Origin: Diadophis punctatus similis
Taxonomy: Eukaryota > Chordata > Lepidosauria > Squamata > Dipsadidae
Assembly: GCA_023053685.1 (NCBI GenBank)
Contig: JALIGW010000002.1
Coordinates: 47,802,778-47,866,777 of the forward strand
DNA length: 64,000 nucleotides
Reading direction: 5' to 3'
The position numbers were made by a program, and so were the translations under genes. The notes beneath the pieces are model-generated. The model was not told where the DNA came from, did not search any database, and was given only the letters and a program-made list of their open reading frames with translations. Shown here one piece after another: positions 46,441-59,412 of this stretch (the stretch's first letter is position 1; every line of letters begins with the position of its first letter).

Positions 46441-48435
46441 GCTGATCCCCTTGTAATCATGACATTCCTATAAGCTTTCACATATATGCTTACACAAAAA
46501 AGCCAATGTTTTTGACTCAGTAAACCCTTCTTTTTTCTGGTTGACTAGTTTTTACTGTGTAGTTTTTATTTTTCTTATGAGTGCTTCATGGTTTCTGACA
46601 GTTCAATTTTAGCTGGGTATAATTAATGGTGCTTAACAAATACATCTATTTCTACTGTAATACATTTGAGCCAAATAAGTTTTTGCAGATCCCAAAATCC
46701 TTGGAAAATCAGGAGTGGCTAGATTTTATCTCCCTACCTTCGAAGTTTTTGCTTTGAAATGAACAGTGCAAAATCTTTATTGAACAATGCTGGCAAAATA
46801 TACTTGTCAGCTTGAACTTTCCTGCATATTATGATGGTCCTTAATATCAGATCAGCATCAGTACACCACTTTATTTTTGTAAATGCAGTGACATTTGGCT
46901 GAGATGTGAAGAATGGAGGTGGGGATTTGTAGCGAGGAACAAAGGAGTGACTGGCATAATGCCTATCTTACTGATCCCCAAACTTTGATTCCCTGTTTGT
47001 CTACTAGCATAAAATTGATACAATAATTGGATTTATGGCTAAGTCATACCTGTAAGATGGTCCAATGCCATACCTGGTCAAAGAATTCCTCTTCCAAAGA
47101 GGCAGAAATTTGACAGGATCAAGGAAGAACTAACAGACTTTTTGAAGTCTAGAAGGCTAACCAAGCAGTGTTTGATTTGTCAAGGTAATCTTGTGGAGTC
47201 ACCCACTGGCCTTAGAGAATAAAGATTTTTTGAAAGGGGAAGCAATGAGAGAGAACACGGACTAGCTAGCTAGTGATCATTCTTGAAATCTCTGAATAGA
47301 GGTAGTTTTGCCTTGCTTTGCCATGTTACCTGTGGTCTAGGTCGATGCATAACTCCTGTTGAATTGGTATGCCTAATGTGGATAGATTTTTTTAAATCTT
47401 GCTCTTGGCTTGATCCTAAGTACTCCATTGTGTCTTTAGGTGGTAAATTAGGAGTACTAACTCTCATCTAGAAGACTGGAAATCAACTGATTCAGAAACA
47501 ATCCAGGAGCAGCATCAAGACTGTAGATACTGATGTATGAAGGAGTTTGGCAGCACTTTTGCTGACTAACACATTATATTAAAAGATATAAGCTTACATG
47601 AGCTTACATGAAAGCTTATGCCTTTTAATATAATTTATTAGTCAGAAAATGTGCTACCAGACACCTTCACATTTTTGCTACCATTGACTAACATGGCTAT
47701 CAACCTTACAATTTATGTTCCTATTAGCTAGGAGGTACATACAAAGTAAAGGAATGCACCATACTTTATTCTTGAACAGTAAAAGCATTTAAATGAGCAC
47801 TTCTCATCTCTTGGAAAGTAAAAACAAACAATCTGATCATGCAAAATGAATTGTGCATTTTAAGTGTAATTGACTGCGATAATTATGATGGATAAATGGA
47901 ATAGTTAATTGAAGGAATATTAATTAATGTTTTTAACCAGAATCTGGATGGAAATTGTGAAAATAATTGAAAGTGACCCTCACAGTGAAACTGGCTTGCT
48001 TCTGAACAAGTACTTTCTCAACTTTTTGAAATAAACTCTGTGTTGTTGTAAAATGTATTATTTAAAGGGCTTTTGGAGAGGGTCTTAAGAAAAAGCCTAT
48101 TAACCATTCTTTTTTTATATTATTTTAGTGCTGCAGGTTATTGAAGATTAATTATAACAGAAAAGGCGGTATTGCTTTTAAATGATCTGGAATATTCCAG
48201 ATGGAAAATTAATTCCATTTTGTTCACCTGAAATATTTAAATTAATTCTAAGAAATATTCTTAAGTATAAAAAAATATAATGCCCTGATGACCACCAGAT
48301 TGGACAACTGCAATAAGCTTTATATGTGGCTTGCCCATCCCGGTACTAAAACAAGATAGGGTACAAATGAAAACATGCTAACAGCATGCCATTTTTAAAA
48401 AATGGCCTTGTAATTATCAAACTTTTCCAAATTAT
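46441..48435. other. Unique AT-rich sequence
   Basis: Nothing recognised except a short inverted repeat of AGCTTACATGAAAGCTTATG type near 47585-47620. Confidence 0.4.
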
Positions 48436-48439
48436 GAGA

Positions 48440-48543
48440 AGTTTGAAAGGAAGGAAGGGAGGGAGGGACGGAGGGAGAGAGACAGACAGACACAGAGAGA
48501 GAGAGACAGAAAGACAGACAGAGACAGAGACAGAGACAGAGAG
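48440..48543. repeat. Purine-rich GGAA/GGGA/GACA simple repeat
   Basis: GGAAGGAAGGGAGGGAGGGA passes into GACAGACAGACA and AGAGACAGAGACAGAGACAG units. Confidence 0.95.
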
Positions 48544-48758
48544 ATGAACAAAATCCATTGCTTCTATAACAGTTATCTACAGAGAAAACCATCTAGTTAA
48601 AATATAGAGAGAGCCAAACTCAATAGCAATCTATTTTTTTAAAAAAGATACCTAGATTGTGTGCATGTGCGCACGAACGCACACAGACAAACACTACCCC
48701 ACCATTAAGGAGTTGAAAAAATGGACTAAGAGCAAAAGAGAGCTAACTTCATTTGTCA

Positions 48759-49472
48759 AATTTTATTTATTTATTTATTTATTTTTGCTGTTCTTATATG
48801 CCGCCCTACTCCCTGGGGAGTCAGGGCGGCGTACAACAGAGTATAAGAGCAAAATTAAACAGTAACAAAAAAAAAACCCCATTTAATTTATTAAAAAATT
48901 AAAAAAAACACCAAACAACACATTTATACCTGGGGGAGACCTAAAGTGTTCATTGGTCACATCACCCCGCCTGCAGGAAGAGCCATGTCTTAATAGCTTT
49001 CCGGAAGGCCAACAAGGTGGGGATAAATCAGATCTCTGGGGGAAGTTGCTTCCAGAGCATGGGGCCCCCCACAGAGAAGGCCCTCCCCCTGGGCCCGCCA
49101 GCCGGCATTGTTTGGCTGACGGGACCTGGAGGAGACCCACTCTGTGGGCCCTAACCAGTCGGAGGGAAGTATGAGGCAGAATGCGGTCCCGGAGGTAACC
49201 TGGTCCTAAGCCATGTGGGGCTTTAAAGATGATGATCAACACCTTGAATTGTACCCGGAGACCAATGGGCAGCCAATGCAGCTGGCGGAGTATGGGTGTT
49301 ACGTGGGTGTATCTTGACACACCCACCACAGCTCACGCAGCTGCATTTTGCACCAGTTGCAGTCTCCGAATACTTTTCAAGGGTAGCCCCATGCAGAGCG
49401 CATTACAGTAGTCCAAGCGAGAGGTGACAAGGGCATGAGTGACTGTGAGTAAAGCCTCCTTCTCCAAATAAA
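48759..49472 (-). mobile_element. L2-type LINE 3' end, minus strand
   Basis: Minus strand from 49472: [40 protein letters not shown] and VGVSRYTHVTPILRQLHWLP, then RVQFKVLIIIFKAPHGLGPG, with a TGA just before AVVGVSRY. The 3' UTR ends in GCCGCCCTGACTCCCCAGGG and a (TAAA)n tail (48759-48784). It is closely related to 61103-62360 but lacks the 11-bp duplication seen there, which shows which form is intact. Confidence 0.92.
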
Positions 49473-50942
49473 GTCTACATTCCATAAATGTACATTCCTA
49501 ATTACTGTAGATCACTTAAACTTAATTTTTAGGGAATGCCAGAACAAGACTACTAAAAACCTGGGTTACAGATTTCTGTTTCTGATTTCTGTTATTGAGA
49601 ATTCTATCAAGAGTTTTGTCACCTGAATACAACTATATTAAGTGGTGTCTCTTCAAATCTTTTCTTAAATATTTAAGAAACACCAAGGTTAATGTTTTTT
49701 CAAAACCATGTGAAAACAGTTCTTTCCTGCAAGACATTGTTGATTACAGAACTTAATATTAATGCCAGGCAGCATAAAACATTGGCTTTCTACTGTAATG
49801 AGATTGTATGGTACCATTCTGCCAGTAATGAGAGCTGACTGGTCTATTGGCTGACTGGGTTGAAAATATTGTGGAAGCAGGCCCACAGAATATGTAGTGT
49901 TCATATTCAATGACCTTGTCAACAGAAAGCATTTCTTGACTTTAAAAGCAAAATGTTTTGCATACTAATATTTTTCCTTCAGGGAACAAATTTATATTCC
50001 TAGGTGTGGATAGTGCTTGAGGAACTTCACCATTACTGAAGCACTTTGATATTTTGTGACTAAGAGGGCCTAAATAACTCTATGCTTCTAAATTCCCTCT
50101 GTCTCCATGTTTTTAAGCAATGTTGCTGCCAAATTTAAAAGAGTCTTGGGCAATATGGCAGACTTTGTGTTCACTCCCCACCCCCATTAACTAGGCAGCA
50201 GTAGAGAAGAAGTGGCTGCTTCCTTATTTTTTTTTCCTTTGGGCCTGTTGTAGAGGGAAACTACAGACACATCTGGCATAAAGTATTGATTTTCTTCTTA
50301 GCAACGGCTCTATCACTGATCCTCCATGTTCTTAGGAGTGTCCTGTCTAACTCCCTAACTTTTAAAACTGAACAACAAAACCAACAATGCTGGATAAGTT
50401 TTTGAGTAGCTCTCGTGTGACACTATCACCTTTCTTTCACCCTCCCATTCAACATTTTCAAATCCAAGTCCTCTAATGACACCACTGGAATTTCTTGTAT
50501 TCCAAGCAGATTAGGCACATATTCAAGATGATAGATCACAAAATCTTTACTGCCTTTATCAATAGTTTTGTGCCTCTCCTCCATTATCTGGAGATACATT
50601 TTCTTTGCCATCATTTCTTCATTCATCGTTTCCAAATGTGTAGTTTTAATGGCATGCATTTTCCCTGTTGTATCGAAGCAGTCCAATCAATGCATGTTCT
50701 TCAAACTGTATTTTATTGTGATTTAAATCAATATTTTTATATCCAGTTCTTTCAGAGATAAATTAATAAATCTGTCCCAGAAGCAAAATATTTCAAATAA
50801 GAGTGTTTCTCTCTATTTCTGGATTTCAGCAGTCAACTAAATCTATAGTTACAGTATAGTTTAAGGAGATCTGCTTAGAAAGAAGACTCAGTGCTGGAAA
50901 AAATTATCGAAATTTGTTTTTATATATATGATGACTGCAATG
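49473..50942. other. Unique sequence
   Basis: A minus-strand frame at 50426-50686 was considered but shows no recognisable family. Nothing else is seen. Confidence 0.4.
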
Positions 50943-51180
50943 AGACTACTGTATTATAATGTGCAAAGATTCAACTTTACCCAAAATGGAGGAATGGATA
51001 GTGAAAATGATGGAAATTGATGAGATGGTCAGATTGATTGCTTTAATTAGAGATAGGACATTGTTTAAATTTAATGGTGATTGGAAAGCCCTTATTGACT
51101 TTTGTGGGAAACAGAAAAAAAGATTTTATGATATATGGTTTTAAGATTAGTATAAAACTAGTAGATTATAAAAAATGTAG
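50943..51180 (+). pseudogene. L1-type LINE ORF2 C-terminal fragment
   Basis: LPKMEEWIVKMMEIDEMVRL then IALIRDRTLFKFNGDWKALI (about 50979-51100) matches the extreme C-terminus of vertebrate L1 ORF2, where a P-x-x-EEW motif is followed by EMAKLT-like and W-x-P/ALxxF blocks. A stop at 51142-51144 and A/T-rich 3' UTR follow. Strongly 5' truncated. Confidence 0.75.
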
Positions 51181-53504
51181 ACAATAAAATAAGCTGTAAG
51201 CTTACTGTAACCATAAAGTAAGAGGTGATTTTATATTTATATTTACAACTGTTGTAAAATAAAATTGGAAGTAACTTATTTTTATTTATTTTTTCTTTTC
51301 TTTGAATTTTGCATCTTTGACTTGGCACATTATGGAACATTAAAATTACAAAGCTTCTATTGTTATTCCAAAGAACTCTATGACACTGCTGTAATTTTAA
51401 TTATTAATTTATGCCGTATTTTTAATTTTATGTATTAATTAAAATATTCCATTTTCCCCAAATAAAGTTCACATCATTTGGCCAATGTTAAAGGAAAGTG
51501 AATAATATTTCCCTATTTATTTTCTTTGCATAAATGTTTTTTCTTTTAAATGCCATTTATTTATTTATAAATAACTGCTGGATTAATATTTGCCTGAGCC
51601 TACATTTATGCTTAGAAATCTATATCATTAACTGAATAGAGCAAGGTTTTTTTCCAACCTTGTTTCTCCAAGGATGAAATATAAATGGAGAAGGTGGTCA
51701 TAGGAATATCCATGGGGGGGAGGGGTGGACGAGGGAAGGGAATAATAAAATCAAGATGGAAGGCAGGACTAAGGAATTGAAGCACCACCTAGCTATAAAG
51801 TTATCTTTATTTCCTCTATAGTCTCATCTGCCCTGCAGTACTGATTTAATCCTAAAAGTCTTGATAATATGAAGCTAAATTGCTGGCATCAGTTAACAGA
51901 AATTACTACCTTATGAGATTCTGCTTTTAACTGCTGCCATAGACCAACAAAAATGCAGCAGGAGGGCTTTTACAATTCCCAACAGATTTCTAGCAGTTGC
52001 TACCATATGTGATTCCTACTTGAGAGGCCATCTTGTTGACAATTCCACTGCAATGTTATGATCTTGATTCTGGTAAATCAGTCAGTGAGTTTCAATTATT
52101 TCAGCATATGAGCAGCACAATAAATTGAATTCTTTCTCCAAAAGGTACATGACTCAGAGAATCCCTTTGATTCTACATTTTATGCAGCACTCTGTAATTA
52201 TCCTTGTTCCAGATGTTCAACTATTTGAAGACATCTTTTACAGTCATTTATGTTTATTATCAGAAAACACCAGTGGTTTATGTTCCAGTAGCTGCTTAAA
52301 GAATCTCTTTCTTTTCTTGAACTTATAATTGGCCTAAGTAGAGATAAGGTGTTTTTTTTCAAGATGAAAGGATATGTAAGTCTCCCATACTACTTTTACA
52401 GGCTCATATTTGAAATAAACAATATTTCTGTCATAATCTTATATATAACTTCACATTGTTATACAAAATCCCACATGGGCTTTTCTTTCAAGCAAATAAA
52501 GGCCTTTCCTCAGCCTTTGTACTTAACTATAATATAGACATGTCCCTTCAATCCCTTTTTCTGCCAAATCTTCATGATGTTATCTTCATCATGACACATC
52601 TTCCTAAATTCCTTGAGTTGTATATTCTGCAGTATGCATTAAGTCTGAACTTTAAGGGTTTATTCAACAGACTTGCTATTATTTGATGGGACCAGTTCTA
52701 AAGTACTCGAATTGTTAATTGTTGATTTATTGATGGGTTTTTTTAAGCAAAGGAAATATATTTATATACAATATTTGGTTCAACATAACTATCTGTATTA
52801 CACTCTACATATCTTCATATTGTAAACCTATTATATTTTCTATTGTCAGATACTTTTTGGAAAGGAGTACATGTGTAGATTGTGCTACAAATAAGACCAT
52901 GCCACACCCTGAAAAAAGATACTTCTCAGTTTTGTTTATTCAATGTGTTTTTAAAGAATATTTTCAACCACAGTACTTGAACAGAACTTTTTGAATCATC
53001 TTTTACCACAAAGCTTCTCCAAATATTACAAGCTATGAATAATTATTTTAGTTGCCAATAGCAAGAACACAGTATAATCAATTGTTTGTGTCATAAACTT
53101 TTATCCTAACCACTTAATACCTTTAACAAACTTAAACTTGAACTGTATTCAATGCCTTATTTAATCATAAGATTTTTCATCAAAAACATCTTCCCAGAAA
53201 TTTGAAATGTCTATCACCAACAAATTGTAGGATATTTATGTGATATCCATGATATTCATATTATGTCTCAATGCCCATAATGCAAATTTTTGAGATATAA
53301 ACCTTGTAATAAAGCTAAAACAATCCTAGTGGGCAGTCATAAGGATAACGGTACATTATTAGTTAAATGTTTACCTAAATCTGTCACCCACAAAATAAAA
53401 CTATGCAGTTTTGTTCCTAACAAGATTTTTTGAGATAGTTCTGAATTGAGAAGTTCCTTACTATCTTTATTCTTTGTTCGTTTTGAGCGATTGATTGCTG
53501 AATG
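51181..53504. other. AT-rich sequence, no supported gene
   Basis: No recognisable coding region. Part of 53100-53500 may still belong to the minus-strand L1-like element at 53505. Confidence 0.4.
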
Positions 53505-53789
53505 CTACCTATTTTGTTGTCCATTTTTAAAAATATCGCCTTTCATCTCTCCCACATCTTGTCTCATCTCTCCATGATTTTTCCTAGTTTCCTCGTGGTT
53601 TTTTGCAATTGTTTCCTGAGTTCTATCCATCGATTCTTGAATCGCTTGGAGCATTGCCTTTAAACTCTGCATACTCTGAGTTGAACTTGATTTTTCAGAT
53701 CCCAGCATTGAACGTTGGAGGTTTGGGGATGATGTTGTTGATGTAAGCTGCGGGGTTGTTTTCTTGGTGGTCCTCGTAATTGTTGTCAT
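53505..53789 (-). pseudogene. L1-like ORF1 N-terminal fragment
   Basis: A 94-codon minus-strand frame starts MTTITRTTKKTTPQL and continues SMQSLKAMLQAIQESMDRTQ and KNHEETRKNHGEMRQDVGEM. It has a Ser/Thr/Lys-rich start followed by a heptad-rich helix, as in L1 ORF1p (the RNA-binding coiled-coil protein). Past the stop, a coiled-coil-like reading continues (NQSLKTNKE) but is broken. No RRM or C-terminal domain is visible. The assignment rests on composition and architecture. Confidence 0.5.
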
Positions 53790-53799
53790 GCTGGTAGAT

Positions 53800-55565
53800 C
53801 CCCCCCCCCCAAAGAAGGCTTTTCCAAAATAACATACAAAAGTATACTTTTTCTATGTACTTATCCTACGTATACTATTCTTAAGTTCTAATAGTTACTA
53901 TAGTTATTACAATATTCCTTCTATATTTAAACTGTATATATACTTATTACATGGAATCTTAATATATTTCAATTGTTACTATATTTCTAAATATCAGTTT
54001 AAATGAGACAAATATAACTATCTGTTCTGGATTGAATTTCTCTCTTCAGGTTTCTATTTATTCACTGTTTAAAACATTCATATATCAATTAGCAGTTTAA
54101 CATTCACAAATTTGTGTTACTTAACTTTATAAATATTCAAGTATTGCTATTATCATTACACCATATCAATTTCATTGAGAAAACGCTACTCCACTATTTT
54201 TATTCTTAATTATCAAAATACTCTTATTTTAAGCCAGTAATTACTTTGAGTTAATATAAATTAATAGGTTCGCTACTATTCTTAATAATATGATATAATA
54301 TAACAATATGATAATGTAATAATATAATCTTATATTCAACCTTCAAGTTAATAGATTTACTACTATTCTTATGTAGTATTATATTATGATATAATATAAC
54401 AATAAAATAATGTAATAATATAGTCTTATATTCCACCGTTAAACATTCACAGTCCAGTTCTTTACTCTAATATACAATCCTCTTTTCCAGGTACTCTTGC
54501 ATCATCTAGCAGTGACACAGCTTGTAATTATATCCACTTTTGGCCTCTAGGTGACTCTCCCTGTTTGCTGTGTCACTGTTTCAACTTCTCTTTCCTTAGG
54601 TTACAATGTTTCTAGATAGTCAACAAGGGGGAAGTCAAATGTTATGCCTCTCTTTTTATAGTTCTTTTTGAATTATAATCCTTTTAGTCCTGTTCTTTAC
54701 CCAGATTTCTTCAATCTGTCTTTTTTGGGAAAAAAAAAGTCAGTATCCAATATGACTCTGTCCTAAGTGGCCATGTACATTAACAGCTCATAGAATCCTC
54801 AGTACAGTTTCAGCCTCAATTGTCACGATCGCACTGCAACAGGTCCGGACCTCACCATCGGTCCTCCCTCAATCGATTTCTTCGGAACAGAAACAAGCTA
54901 TATCCACCGTTACTCTAATCAAGATGTCCGCTTGCTTTTCTACTTCATGCACTCCTTACAGCAATACTACAGTTTATTCTCACATTCGTAATCTGACAGG
55001 TTCAGAATCAGAAAATAAGTTTTTTAAAGGTATATTCAGCACTCTCCATTCACAATTAGTTCACTTCTAATCACTTACGGTCTGGTTTGGCTCAGAATTT
55101 CTCTCTTCTTGTGTCTGTCTTTCTGCACCGTGACTTTCGGAAGTTTCCTGCCATTGCTCCCCTTCTCCTAATCGCCACTTTCTGTTGGGCAGAATCTGCC
55201 TCTCACCTTAGAGTCTTGATCATTTGCTTTTCTTTTTTTCCAAAAATCCAAATTCTCTCCTTCTTGGACTTGTCTCTCACTTTGGAATGGAATAATGTCA
55301 CCCTCTTCAGCTTCCTGCTGTGTGGCTGTCACCGCTTTGAGCCTGTCACGAATGGCAGACCTCTTTCTTGTCAGAAATTAGGGGGGTTTCCTGAACCTTC
55401 GGGAGGATTGCGTTTCACTCCCAAGGTCCTTGGAAGCTCCCCTTCTCTATCGTCGCTTCATCCAGAAACGGCAATGCCTTTACAGGCTTTCTGTCAGAAA
55501 AGCCCTGTTCTTTTTCCCTGCAGCGCAATGACTTCACCACCGGAAGTCTCGAGCTTTTCTACAAT
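53800..55565 (-). mobile_element. Possible L1 5' UTR, minus strand
   Basis: Upstream of the ORF1-like frame on the minus strand there is a poly-G tract (53802-53811 as C on the plus strand), an AT-rich stretch, then a moderately GC-rich end that starts near GACTTCCGGTGGTGAAGTCA (about 55530-55550). A GC-rich 5' end before ORF1 is expected for L1. The AT-rich middle (53850-54470) may be an insertion. Confidence 0.35.
54259..54445. repeat. Imperfect tandem duplication, about 87-95 bp
   Basis: CTACTATTCTTA, ATGATATAATATAACAAT and AATGTAATAATAT followed by CTTATATTC occur in the same order twice, starting near 54259 and 54349, with indels between the copies. Confidence 0.8.
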
Positions 55566-55837
55566 CCTAGTGATGGGCATTCTTATTAGATACTGTATAT
55601 TTGTTTCATGACCTTAGTAGGTGTGATTAAGCATAGGTATTTAAACTGATTTTTTTCACCTCAAAAGTGTTGGTGTAGACAAGAACAGCAAAGCTATTTG
55701 TAAATGGCATGTATTAGTGCAGTATGTATTTATTACAGAATTCCATGAAATCATGTATAGGTCAATACATTTGTAACTTTTGTGGTTTTATTGTTTGTTT
55801 TGTAATATTATCTATTTACATATATTATCAGTATATC

Positions 55838-55989
55838 CAGTAGTGGGTTCTAAAACCCTTTACTACCAGTTCGTGCTTGTGCACAATGCTTCTGCGCATG
55901 TGCAGAAGAGTCCCAGGTGGGTGGGCGGAGCCTCCAACCGGCACTACCAGTTCTTAGAACCAGGCCGAACCGGGAGCAACCCACCGTTG
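55838..55989 (-). mobile_element. hAT-type MITE, 152 bp, same family as 1474-1595
   Basis: The termini CAGTAGTGGGTTC and GAGCAACCCACCGTTG are inverted. Perfect 8-bp target duplications AGTATATC flank it (55830-55837 and 55990-55997). CTTCTGCGCATGTGCAGAAG is central. The sequence is the reverse orientation of the 1474 copy, with about 30 additional central bases. Confidence 0.96.
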
Positions 55990-55997
55990 AGTATATC

Positions 55998-56376
55998 TCT
56001 AATCTAGCTAGCAGCCCCAAGGACAATGATGGATGGACTGCCTGCAGGAAAACATATGAGCCCTAGGCATTTGGCCCACTGATGCTACAGACCAGATGAA
56101 GCAGCGGGCAAAATGCAAAGCTGCAGACTACGCAATATAAATCCAAACAAATTGAATTAATGATACTATTTACAAATGATATTACAATACAGATTACATG
56201 AATATATTACATACAGTATAAATTTGTACAGTAGGTCAGCATCACACAGGAATGCAACACTAAGTTTTACTTTCTGCCTACAAATGGAACTGCTCTCTAA
56301 AGTGCTATCTGGAGAGCAAATACCAATGATGTCTATGAAAGTTATAGAAAATTCGATATTATTGATGCTTACCCAG
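55998..56376. other. Unique sequence
   Basis: Nothing recognised. Confidence 0.4.
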
Positions 56377-56378
56377 TA

Positions 56379-56693
56379 CCGTGTTTCCCTGAAAATAAGA
56401 CCGTGTCTTATATTTTTTGAACCCTGAAATAAGTGGTTGGCTTTATTTTTGGGGAGGTCTTATTATTTTGAGGTGCATGGAGCAAGATGGGGCTCCTCTT
56501 GCCGTCTTACCTGATTTCCCTAACCCTAACCAGAGGAAATGGTGGGGACTGGCTGCACATGCATTTAAATATTTTTGGGGGTGGTATTTTTTTGGGGGGG
56601 GTTATTTTTTTGAAGGTGTTATTTTCGGGGGATGCACACAAAAGCCCGATTGGGCTTATTATCAGGGGATGTCTTATTTTCAGGGAAACACAG
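56379..56693 (+). mobile_element. TA-flanked MITE, 315 bp, TIR family of the foldback element
   Basis: The left end CCGTGTTTCCCTGAAAATAA and the right end TTATTTTCAGGGAAACACAG are inverted, with TA at 56377-56378 and 56694-56695. The interior shares GGAGCAAGATGGGGCTCCTC and CTTGCCGTCTTACCTGATTT with 57411-57666. Confidence 0.92.
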
Positions 56694-56699
56694 TACTTT

Positions 56700-57408
56700 C
56701 CAAAAAGGCAGAGAATATGCAATGAACTTGCTATATTCCATAACATTTCATTGGCTCTACATGTATCCGTGCAAGCACCATGCAAGCAAATAAAATTGTT
56801 TATAGTATTTTCTTGTCATTTAGATTCATATAAGAAAAGGAAGAACTGCAGGTAGGCTGGTGGTAGCAGATGCCATGCTGACAGAAGTCGAGTAAAACAC
56901 CAGAAAGGAGAGTTGTACAAAATAAACAAATGGGGTAGCAATCAATTAATCAATCAAACAATCACACAAATAAGAGGCTGAGTAGTGGTAGATATTGCAG
57001 GCAGCTAAACATGGACTGAGCAATTGACACTAATAAGGATTTATTGGATGATGGGTGAGACTAGAAGACTTTTTGGGAGAAGAGGGGGAGGACAAAAATC
57101 ACTTAGCAGAAAAGCACTATTTTGGTTATAGAAAATTGACAGAAGAAAAGAAGATTAAAGGCTTACTTGTAAGCTTTGTGGATTCTGAAGGATGGTAAAC
57201 TGCCATCCAACCTGTAAATCATGTCCTTAAATCTAGGTGGATAAAATATAAGATTAATAATAATTTACTGAATAATTTTAATAATTAGCATCATACATTA
57301 TCCTCAGATGAAAAATGGGAGGTGGATGGGGAGAGAAAGCAGTATTGGAACAATGTGGCCCTGCCAGTTTCAATCAGACCCCAAAACCTCATTATATATC
57401 CGATCACA
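56700..57408. other. Unique sequence
   Basis: Nothing recognised. Confidence 0.4.
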
Positions 57409-57410
57409 TA

Positions 57411-57666
57411 CCATGTTCCTCTGAAAATAAGACCCTGTCTTCTATTTTTTTGAACCCTGAAATAAGGCCCCGATTGGCCTTATTTTGGGGGAGGTCTTAT
57501 TATTTTGGGGTGCGTGGAGCAAGACGGGGCTCCTCTTGCCGTCTTACCTGATTTCCAGCTCTGTCTCTCTAACCTTAACCAGAGGAAATGGTATTTTTGG
57601 GGGGAGGGCTCATTTTCAGGGGGAGGGCTTATTTTCGGGGGTGGGCTTATTTTCGGGGAAACACAG
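57411..57666 (+). mobile_element. TA-flanked MITE, 256 bp, TIR family of the foldback element
   Basis: The left end CCATGTTCCTCTGAAAATAA and the right end TTATTTTCGGGGAAACACAG are inverted, with TA at 57409-57410 and 57667-57668. It is a sister copy of 56379-56693, about 700 bp away and in the same orientation. Confidence 0.92.
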
Positions 57667-57668
57667 TA

Positions 57669-59012
57669 CATTTGCTTTAAGGAAAAGGACTGGAATGGAA
57701 AAGATGGGACTTTATGGCTACAATAAGACAAACACTGGTTAAATTAAAAATTATATGAATAACTCTCCTCATTCACTCTAAAAAGGCATGTATATTCCTT
57801 TGTTTGCCAAATCCTTAATGAAGAATGGGAACTTCAGTGATATTTGAAAAGAATATTAAATCTTTTTAATCTGAGAATTAAAAACAAGAAGTGTCTTGGC
57901 GTTTCTGCAAATTAAATAATATGGCTCTAAGGGCTGATACCTGAAAAAGTAAATAAGCTTCCTTCTTATGGGGAACCCTGTTCTATGAGTGTAGGGTATT
58001 CAGTCAAATACACTTGAAAACTCCTGTCTTGTATGTCTTTGTCCTCATTGCACAAGTTCTAAAGGAACAGTGAAATTCTTGAGATCTTGAGGCAAACAAT
58101 GTTGTCCCACTACATTTTTCATCACAATGAAAAGTAAATTGAATGGCTGAGGAGGTGCACTGACAAAATTAGAATGGGTACAAGAAATGGTTTCCATAGA
58201 AACTAAATTCCATGAGGAAGATTGAAAAAGATTAGCATGCTTAGTCTAGAAGCACGGAGATATGATAATGCAGAAATGAGACACATGTGGAGTTCTTCTA
58301 GTGGGAGAAACCCAAAGTGATGAATGAAAATTACAGGACAATGGGTTTCAATTAAAGAACAGTCCCAATGTACTGTAACAATTATTTGACAGTCAAGTGT
58401 CTAAACGTTGCTTTGATTTGGGGTTAATTTTTAGTTGTTTCGGTTTGCATTTGTACCTGCAGATTCTTTTTTATCAAGAAGACCTGTTAAAGACTTTTCT
58501 AAAATTAATAACTGTAATTAAATTTATGAGCTTCCTTTTGTTTCAGATATTTAATAGGAATGCCTAAATTGGGCTGCAAAAACTAAATGACCATTAGAGG
58601 ACAGCAAAGAACCAGAACTTTCTATACTTTTTTGCTGCCACCTTGTAGCTTCCTGGATTTTTGCAGCTCAGATGTGATAATCCTAATATATGCAAAGGAT
58701 GAGTAAGGTGTCTAGCACCTCCTTTGGGTATGGTTTTGGATTGGGTTATCTAATTTAGATGATCTATTCATGATTTTACAGTTCTGTGAGATGGAATGTG
58801 CAGAAAGGAGTTTTGGCAGCATTGAGCTTTTGCAGAGACGAGGTGGTAAATTCAATCAGAGAGAGGCTCAAATTAAAATCCAGAATTGGATGGGGAGGGG
58901 GAAGAGGTGCAGGATAGCTATACCCTAGAATTTCTCAGGATACTGCATAACTAGCAGATTAGAAAGTTATAGCTTTAGTTTGGCAAGATTTTGTCCATTA
59001 GGTGTAAGCAAA
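57669..59012. other. Unique AT-rich sequence
   Basis: Nothing recognised. Confidence 0.4.
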
Positions 59013-59014
59013 TA

Positions 59015-59410
59015 TAGGTAGCCCTTGACTTACGACCACAATTCAGCTCAAAATTTCTGTTGCTAAGCAACAGACAGTTGTTAAGTGAGTTTTCCCCCAT
59101 TTTACAACTTTTCTTGCCACAGCTGTTAAGTGAATCCCTGAGGTTGTTAAGGTAGTAACACTGTTGTTAAGTGAATCTGGAGTCTCCATTGACTTTGCTT
59201 GTCAGAAGGTCACAAAAGGGGATCACATGACCCTGGGACACTGCAACCGTCATAAATATGAGTCAGTTGCCAAGCATCTGAATTTTGATCAAGTAACCAT
59301 GGGAAGTGGCAACGGTTATAAGTGAAAAAAATGGTCATAAGTCACTTTTTTACTGCTATTGTAACTTCAAATGGTCACTAAATGAACTGTTGTAAGTCAA
59401 GGGCTGCCTG
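59015..59410 (+). mobile_element. TA-flanked MITE, 396 bp
   Basis: The left TAGGTAGCCCTTGACTTACG pairs with the right GTAAGTCAAGGGCTGCCTG, with TA at 59013-59014 and 59411-59412. GTTGTTAAGTGA-type words recur inside. The family is also seen as fragments at 34678 and 45425. No transposase is encoded. Confidence 0.9.
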
Positions 59411-59412
59411 TA

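Noticed and set aside
50426..50686. 86-codon minus-strand frame
   Set aside because: No family recognised, no splice or promoter context, and AT-rich DNA gives frames of this length by chance.
55087..55611. 174-codon plus-strand frame, the longest in its area
   Set aside because: It runs antisense to the probable L1 5' UTR, has no known domain and the peptide looks like translated pyrimidine-rich DNA.
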